From: Gemmatimonadota bacterium
GTDB lineage: Bacteria > Gemmatimonadota > Gemmatimonadetes > Gemmatimonadales > GWC2-71-9
DNA: 9,144 bases
Assembly: GCA_029884275.1 (NCBI GenBank)
Contig: JAOUIC010000039.1
Coordinates: forward strand, 1 to 9,144
Direction of reading: 5' to 3'
The notes under the pieces were generated by a model that searched no databases, was not told the DNA's origin, and worked only from the letters and a program-made list of their open reading frames with translations. Numbering within the stretch: the first letter of the stretch is position 1; each line of letters begins with the position of its first letter. Shown here piece after piece: positions 4,957 to 9,144 of this stretch. A program made the translations under genes and the position numbers.

Positions 4957-7608
4957 ATGGCTGACGCGCTGGCCCGGCTGAGGGACGCCCTCGCCGGCCG
5001 CTACCGGATCGAGGGGGACGCGCACGGCGGCGCGCCGCTGCTCGGCCAGGGCGGCATGGCCACGGTGTACCTCGCCCACGACGTGAAGCACGACCGCAAG
5101 GTCGCGGTCAAGGTGCTCCGCCCCGAGCTTGCCGCCGTGTTAGGCGCCGAGCGGTTCCTGCAGGAGATCAAGACCACCGCCAACCTGCAGCACCCCCACA
5201 TCCTGCCGCTGCACGACTCGGGCGAGGTGGACGGCACCGTCTACTACGTCATGCCCTACGTGGAGGGGGAGAGCCTCAGGGACCGGCTGGCGCGGGAGAA
5301 GCAGCTGCCGGTGGACGAGGCGGTGCGGATCGCGCGGGAGGTCGCGTCGGCGCTCGACTACGCCCACCGCCACGGGGTGATCCACCGCGACATCAAGCCG
5401 GAGAACATCCTGCTCCACGACGGCCAGGCGCTGGTGGCAGACTTCGGCATCGCCCTGGCGGCCTCGAGCGTGGGCGGAAGCCGGATGACCGAGACCGGCA
5501 TGTCGCTCGGCACGCCGCACTACATGTCTCCGGAGCAGGCGATGGGGGAGCGGGAGATTACCGTTCGCTCCGACGTCTACGCCCTCGGCTGCGTGCTGTA
5601 CGAAATGCTCGCCGGGGAGCCCCCCTTCACCGGGCCCACCGCGCAGGCGATCGTGGCGAAGGTGATGACCGCCGAGCCCGCGGGGCTCACGGCCCAGCGG
5701 AAGACAGTGCCACCGCACGTGGAGGCGGCGGTGCTGACCGCGCTGGAGAAGCTGCCGGCGGATCGCTTCGCAAGCGCGGCGGAATTCGGGGCGGCGCTGG
5801 GGAATCCGGGATTCGGTGCCGTCCGGGCGGGCGTGACGGAAGGGGCCGCCCATGGGCGGCCCCTGCATGCCCGCCACGCTCCCGCCATTGCGCCGCTCGC
5901 CATCGCCCTCCTCGCCGCCCTCCTCGCCGCCTGGGGCTGGCTCCGCTCCCCGGCCACGCCGCCCCGGACCGTGATGCGATTCGAGGTCGTTCTCCCGGCG
6001 AGCGAGCAATTGTACGAGGCACCGCTGCCGCTGATGGACATCGCGCCCGATGGCTCGGGATTCGTCTATGTGGGGATGGGGCCGCAGAGCCGCCGGCTCT
6101 ACTGGCGCGGCTTTGACCGCTTCGCCAATCGCCCGCTGGAGGGAACCGAGGATGCGGAAAACCCGTTCTTCTCGCCGGACGGCACCTGGGTCGGATACCG
6201 GGCGCGGAACCGGTTGTACAAAGTCTCGATGGCGGGCGGCGCGCCGCAGGAGGTCATGAACCAGCCTTTCCTGGGAGCGGCGTGGGCGACGGACGGACGC
6301 ATCATCTTCGGCGGGATCGGTGACTCCGCCGGGCTCTTCAAGATTGCCGCCGAGGGAGGGGCACCGACACGGATCACGGTGGTCGACAGCGCCAAGGGAG
6401 AGCGGGCGCATGTGCTTCCCCGCCTGCTCCCCGGCGACCGCCATGCCGTCTTCGAGGTTCGGACCAGTTCCGCCAGTCGTATTGCCGCCGTGGACCTCGC
6501 GACCGGGTCAATCACCTATCTGACGGAGGGGGAGCACCCGTCCTATGCTCCGTCGGGTCACCTGGTCTACATGACCCGGAACGGCCCCCGCGTGATCGGG
6601 TTCGATCCCGAACGGCTGGCGGTACGGGGGAGCGAGACGCCGGTGGAACCGGAGGGCACCCCATCGGGTGACCCGATGAGCGAGGTGCACGTTTCGGCCA
6701 ACGGGACGCTCGCCTACCTCACGCGTGACGCCACTCGCCGGCTGCTGGCCGAAGTGGATCGGCTCGGCCGCGAGCGGGTGCTGTCACAGGACCTCCGCGG
6801 GTACGACAGTCCGCGCTACTCCCCGGACGGGAGCCGTCTGGCGGTCCGGATCCAGGACGCCGAAGGGTTCCACATCTGGGTGTTCGACTTCGCCCGGGGC
6901 ACCTCGCTCCGGCTGACGTTCGACCGGGGGAGCTTCTACCCCGAGTGGACTCCGGACGGACAGCATGTCGTCTATCCGTCGACGGTGGACCGGGAGACCG
7001 GGATCTGGTGGAAGTCGGCGGGGGGCGGGGGCGCGGCCGAGCGGTTCTACGACCCGCCGCAGGCGCAGTGGGAGGCGAGCTGGCCCAGGCGCGGGTCGTA
7101 CGTTGCCATCCGCCAGAACGATTCGGTCACCGGACGGGACCTCTGGTTGGTGAACGCAGTGGACCGGAAAGCCAGCCCGCTGCTCGCGACGCCCGCCTCC
7201 GAGCACTCGCCGGCGCTCTCCCCCGACGGGCGCTACCTGGCGTACATCTCCAACGCCACCGGCCGCGCCGAGGTGTACGTGCGGACGGTGCCCGACTCCA
7301 GCGGGACCTGGCTGGTGTCCGAGGGCGGGGGTGGCGAGCCACGCTGGAGCGCCGACGGCGGCGAGCTGTTCTATCGCGCGGGCGAGGCGATCATGTCGGT
7401 CGGCTTCGAGACGCGGCCCACCGTGGCCTTCGGCAAGCGGGACACGGTGTTCACCGGGGCGTATGTTCCGAACCCCAACCACGCCAACTTCGACGTGCAC
7501 CCCTCGGGCGACCGGTTCGTCATGGTGCGGATGTCGGAGGGCGAGCGCCGCGCCGTGATCGTGATGAACTGGGACGCCGAGTTGGCGCGGACCTCGGCGG
7601 CGGACTAG
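4957..7608 (+). CDS. transmembrane Ser/Thr protein kinase with C-terminal TolB/PD40 beta-propeller
   Basis: This 883-residue receptor-type kinase starts with a Hanks-type kinase domain (about 15-282). It has a Gly loop LGQGGMATVYLA (29-40), ATP-anchoring Lys52 (VAVKVL), catalytic loop HRDIKPEN (143-150, Asp145), DFG (162-164), activation segment with several Ser/Thr (170-187), and SLGTPHYMSPEQA (183-195) in place of APE. All catalytic residues are present. A linker (283-306) leads to one TM helix (about 308-328). The outer part carries repeated SPDG-type blade motifs near 406, 446, 532, 582, 622, 666, 755, 799 and 849, typical of a TolB/WD40-like propeller for ligand or protein sensing. ATG 4957 is preferred; the preceding TTG 4954 is also in frame. 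No clear Shine-Dalgarno is present, so translation is probably coupled to the upstream gene. Oddity: about seven extra residues (DAHGGAP) sit just before the Gly loop. Confidence 0.95.
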   Translation: MADALARLRDALAGRYRIEGDAHGGAPLLGQGGMATVYLAHDVKHDRKVAVKVLRPELAAVLGAERFLQEIKTTANLQHPHILPLHDSGEVDGTVYYVMPYVEGESLRDRLAREKQLPVDEAVRIAREVASALDYAHRHGVIHRDIKPENILLHDGQALVADFGIALAASSVGGSRMTETGMSLGTPHYMSPEQAMGEREITVRSDVYALGCVLYEMLAGEPPFTGPTAQAIVAKVMTAEPAGLTAQRKTVPPHVEAAVLTALEKLPADRFASAAEFGAALGNPGFGAVRAGVTEGAAHGRPLHARHAPAIAPLAIALLAALLAAWGWLRSPATPPRTVMRFEVVLPASEQLYEAPLPLMDIAPDGSGFVYVGMGPQSRRLYWRGFDRFANRPLEGTEDAENPFFSPDGTWVGYRARNRLYKVSMAGGAPQEVMNQPFLGAAWATDGRIIFGGIGDSAGLFKIAAEGGAPTRITVVDSAKGERAHVLPRLLPGDRHAVFEVRTSSASRIAAVDLATGSITYLTEGEHPSYAPSGHLVYMTRNGPRVIGFDPERLAVRGSETPVEPEGTPSGDPMSEVHVSANGTLAYLTRDATRRLLAEVDRLGRERVLSQDLRGYDSPRYSPDGSRLAVRIQDAEGFHIWVFDFARGTSLRLTFDRGSFYPEWTPDGQHVVYPSTVDRETGIWWKSAGGGGAAERFYDPPQAQWEASWPRRGSYVAIRQNDSVTGRDLWLVNAVDRKASPLLATPASEHSPALSPDGRYLAYISNATGRAEVYVRTVPDSSGTWLVSEGGGGEPRWSADGGELFYRAGEAIMSVGFETRPTVAFGKRDTVFTGAYVPNPNHANFDVHPSGDRFVMVRMSEGERRAVIVMNWDAELARTSAAD
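5841..5864. repeat. 24-nt perfect palindrome inside the kinase gene
   Basis: Bases 5841-5864 equal their own reverse complement over all 24 positions; the left half is AGGGGCCGCCCA. As RNA it forms a 10-bp GC-rich stem with a CATG tetraloop (5851-5854). It encodes GAAHGRP, in the linker between the kinase domain and the TM helix, where added residues would be tolerated. It could be a small inserted palindromic repeat or an internal transcription/translation attenuator. The palindrome is certain; its role is not. Confidence 0.85.
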
Positions 7609-7617
7609 AATCGGAAA

Positions 7618-7652
7618 CGCGCGCCGATCGGCCTTCCCCGCCGGGGCGCGCG
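7618..7652 (+). terminator. GC-rich two-stem hairpin between kinase and TldD-family gene
   Basis: CGCGCGCC (7618-7625) pairs perfectly with GGCGCGCG (7645-7652). Inside it CGGC (7629-7632) pairs with GCCG (7640-7643), leaving a 7-nt loop and a small bulge. It lies 9 bases after the kinase stop and is followed by CAACCAACTCC rather than a T-tract. It may terminate or attenuate transcription between the two genes, or protect the kinase mRNA 3' end. The remaining gap up to 7677 holds only the next gene's ribosome binding site. Confidence 0.5.
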
Positions 7653-7663
7653 CAACCAACTCC

Positions 7664-7668
7664 AGGAG
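7664..7668 (+). promoter_or_regulatory. Shine-Dalgarno supporting the GTG start of the TldD-family gene
   Basis: AGGAG at 7664-7668 lies nine bases before GTG 7678. This supports GTG as the initiator and places the twin-arginine motif at residues 5-6, where a Tat signal expects it. No ATG is available nearby in this frame. Confidence 0.6.
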
Positions 7669-7677
7669 CGCCGGTTC

Positions 7678-9144
7678 GTGTTTCTCCCTCGCCGCGATTT
7701 CGTGAAGTCGGGTGCCGCCGCCCTGGCGTTTGGTCTCCCGGGCCGGCGGCTGCTGCCGCCTCCCGATCCCGACCAGACCACCCGCGATCTCTGCCTTCAC
7801 GCGCTCGACGCCGCGCGCGCCGCGGGCGCGAGTTACGCCGACATCCGGATCAGCCGCACCAGGACCCAGTCGGTCAGCACCCGCGAGCAGCAGATCACCG
7901 GCGTCTCGGAAAGCGACACCGAAGGCTTCGGCATCCGGGTGCTCGCCGACGGCGCCTGGGGCTTCGCGGCGAGCCGCGAGCTCACCCGGGACGAGATCAC
8001 GCGCATCGCCCGCACCGCCGTCGCCCTGGCGAAAGCCAACCGGGCCGCCATGAAGCGACCCGTCACCCTGTCGCCCACGCCAGCGGTGAAGAACGGCCGC
8101 TGGCGGAGCCCGGTCGAGATCGACCCCTTCTCGGTTTCCCTCGACGACAAGGTCACGCTGCTGCTCGCCGCCAACGCCGCGGCGCTCAAGGTGAAGGGCG
8201 CCAGGTTCGTCAGCTCGTCGCTGTCGTTCGAGCTGGAGGAGAAGACCTTCGCGTCCACCGATGACATCTTCACGGTGCAGGCGATCTACCGCACGGCCCC
8301 CGAGCTGACCGTCACCGCGGTCGACCCCTCGACCGGCGACTATCAGTCGCGGAGCGGCGTCGAGGCGGCCCCGACCGGGTTCGGCTACGAGGCGGTGCTC
8401 AAGGCGGACCTCGCGGGCCAGGCGCCACGCTGGGCCGAGGAGGCGGTGCGGAAGCTCAGCGCGAAGCCGGTGGAGCCGGGCAAGTACGATCTCATCCTCG
8501 AGCCGCATCATCTCTGGCTCACCATCCACGAGTCGATCGCCCACCCGACGGAATTCGACCGCGCCCTCGGCTACGAGGCGAACTACGCCGGCACCAGCTT
8601 CCTGAGCCCGCCCGAAAAGGTGCTGGGCAAGCTCCGCTACGGGCCGGAGTTCATGAACATCCAGGGGGACCGCTCGCAGGAGGGCACCTTGGCGGCCTGC
8701 GGCTGGGACGACGACGGGGTCGCCCCCGAGACCTACCACCTGATCCGGAACGGCATCGTGGTGGACTATCAGACCACGCGCGACCAGGTCGAGATGATCC
8801 GGCCCTATACCGGCCGGACCCGGTCGCACGGGTGCAGCTATGCGCAGTCCTGGGGCCATGTGCAGTTCCAGCGGATGCCCAACATCTCGCTGATGCCGGG
8901 AGAACAGGACCTGGTGCTCGATGACCTCGTCGCCGCGACCGAGCGCGGCATTCTCGTCGTCGGGGACTCGTCGTATTCCATTGACCAGCAGCGCTACAAC
9001 TTCCAGTTCACCGGCCAGGCCCTCTACGAGGTGAAGGGCGGCAAGGTGGTCGGGATGCTGAAAGACGGCGCCTACCAGGCGCGGACCCTGGATTTCTGGA
9101 ACAGCATGGACATGATCGGCGGTCCCCGGTCGTATGCCATCAAT
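7678..9144 (+). CDS. Tat-exported TldD/PmbA-family metalloprotease, 3' end cut
   Basis: The frame is open for 489 codons from GTG 7678 to the window end, so the C-terminus is missing. The N-terminus FLPRRDFVKSGAAALAFGLP has a twin-arginine motif (Arg5-Arg6-Asp-Phe-Val-Lys) and a hydrophobic stretch, indicating folded export by the Tat system. Family marks follow: ASYADIRISRTRTQSVSTRE in the N-terminal domain, GFGIRVLADGAWGFAAS (83-99), and HESIAH (284-289), which fits the HExxxH zinc/protease signature of TldD. GDSSYSIDQQRYNF (429-442) is in the C-terminal domain. The family's third metal ligand, a cysteine near the C-terminus, would lie beyond the window. E. coli TldD works with PmbA/TldE as a cytoplasmic heterodimer degrading unfolded or leader peptides; the Tat signal sets this group apart. 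A PmbA-like partner gene may follow immediately downstream. Confidence 0.92.
   Translation, partial: MFLPRRDFVKSGAAALAFGLPGRRLLPPPDPDQTTRDLCLHALDAARAAGASYADIRISRTRTQSVSTREQQITGVSESDTEGFGIRVLADGAWGFAASRELTRDEITRIARTAVALAKANRAAMKRPVTLSPTPAVKNGRWRSPVEIDPFSVSLDDKVTLLLAANAAALKVKGARFVSSSLSFELEEKTFASTDDIFTVQAIYRTAPELTVTAVDPSTGDYQSRSGVEAAPTGFGYEAVLKADLAGQAPRWAEEAVRKLSAKPVEPGKYDLILEPHHLWLTIHESIAHPTEFDRALGYEANYAGTSFLSPPEKVLGKLRYGPEFMNIQGDRSQEGTLAACGWDDDGVAPETYHLIRNGIVVDYQTTRDQVEMIRPYTGRTRSHGCSYAQSWGHVQFQRMPNISLMPGEQDLVLDDLVAATERGILVVGDSSYSIDQQRYNFQFTGQALYEVKGGKVVGMLKDGAYQARTLDFWNSMDMIGGPRSYAIN

Noticed and set aside
2515..5091. 858-codon open frame on the minus strand
   Set aside because: It runs antisense to four well-supported genes (four-TM protein, PP2C, acetamidase-like, start of the kinase). 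It has His/Arg/Gly-rich composition with no domain; long antisense frames are expected in high-GC DNA.
6945..8264. 439-codon open frame on the plus strand
   Set aside because: It is a frame-shadow of the kinase C-terminus and TldD N-terminus and spans the intergenic hairpin; no domain.
6784..8859. 691-codon open frame on the minus strand
   Set aside because: It lies antisense to the kinase propeller and the TldD-family gene, both with clear motifs. Its translation is Arg/Gly/Ala/Pro-rich without a recognisable fold.

Overview
The window is a GC-rich, densely coding bacterial chromosome segment. A TolB/PD40-propeller Ser/Thr kinase, Tat-exported TldD-family proteins, a SYLF protein and GC-rich intergenic inverted repeats together suggest Gemmatimonadota (inference from gene style; no rRNA or other phylogenetic marker is present). 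Six complete genes and two genes cut by the window edges are supported. No tRNA, rRNA, CRISPR array, transposase or integrase was seen.

Left part (1-1226): the 3' end of a DEAD-box RNA helicase (1-395) closes on a perfect 10-bp inverted repeat next to its stop codon. It is followed by a secreted SYLF/Ysc84-domain protein (479-1009). The 217 bp between that gene and the convergent MFS gene hold three copies of one repeat unit: an A/B inverted pair and a lone direct copy C.

Middle (1227-2532): a 12-TM-type MFS efflux transporter runs on the minus strand. Its start lacks a Shine-Dalgarno sequence, and a promoter-like -35/-10 pair sits only 8 nt upstream of the ATG, which hints at leaderless expression. 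The 136-bp divergent gap separates it from the plus-strand cluster.

Right part (2533-9144): five plus-strand genes form a probable operon or operon series: a small four-TM membrane protein, a soluble PP2C-type Ser/Thr phosphatase, an acetamidase/formamidase-family protein with a weak signal peptide, a transmembrane PASTA-less Ser/Thr kinase with a C-terminal beta-propeller, and a Tat-signal TldD/PmbA-family metalloprotease cut by the window end. The first four are separated by 33 bp, 30 bp and 3 bp. A 69-bp gap containing a strong hairpin precedes the fifth.

The most interesting reading is a reversible phosphorylation module, with kinase and phosphatase encoded around an amidase-fold protein. 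The kinase's sensor propeller and the two putatively exported proteins would lie on the outer face of the cytoplasmic membrane. This functional link is inference from gene order only.
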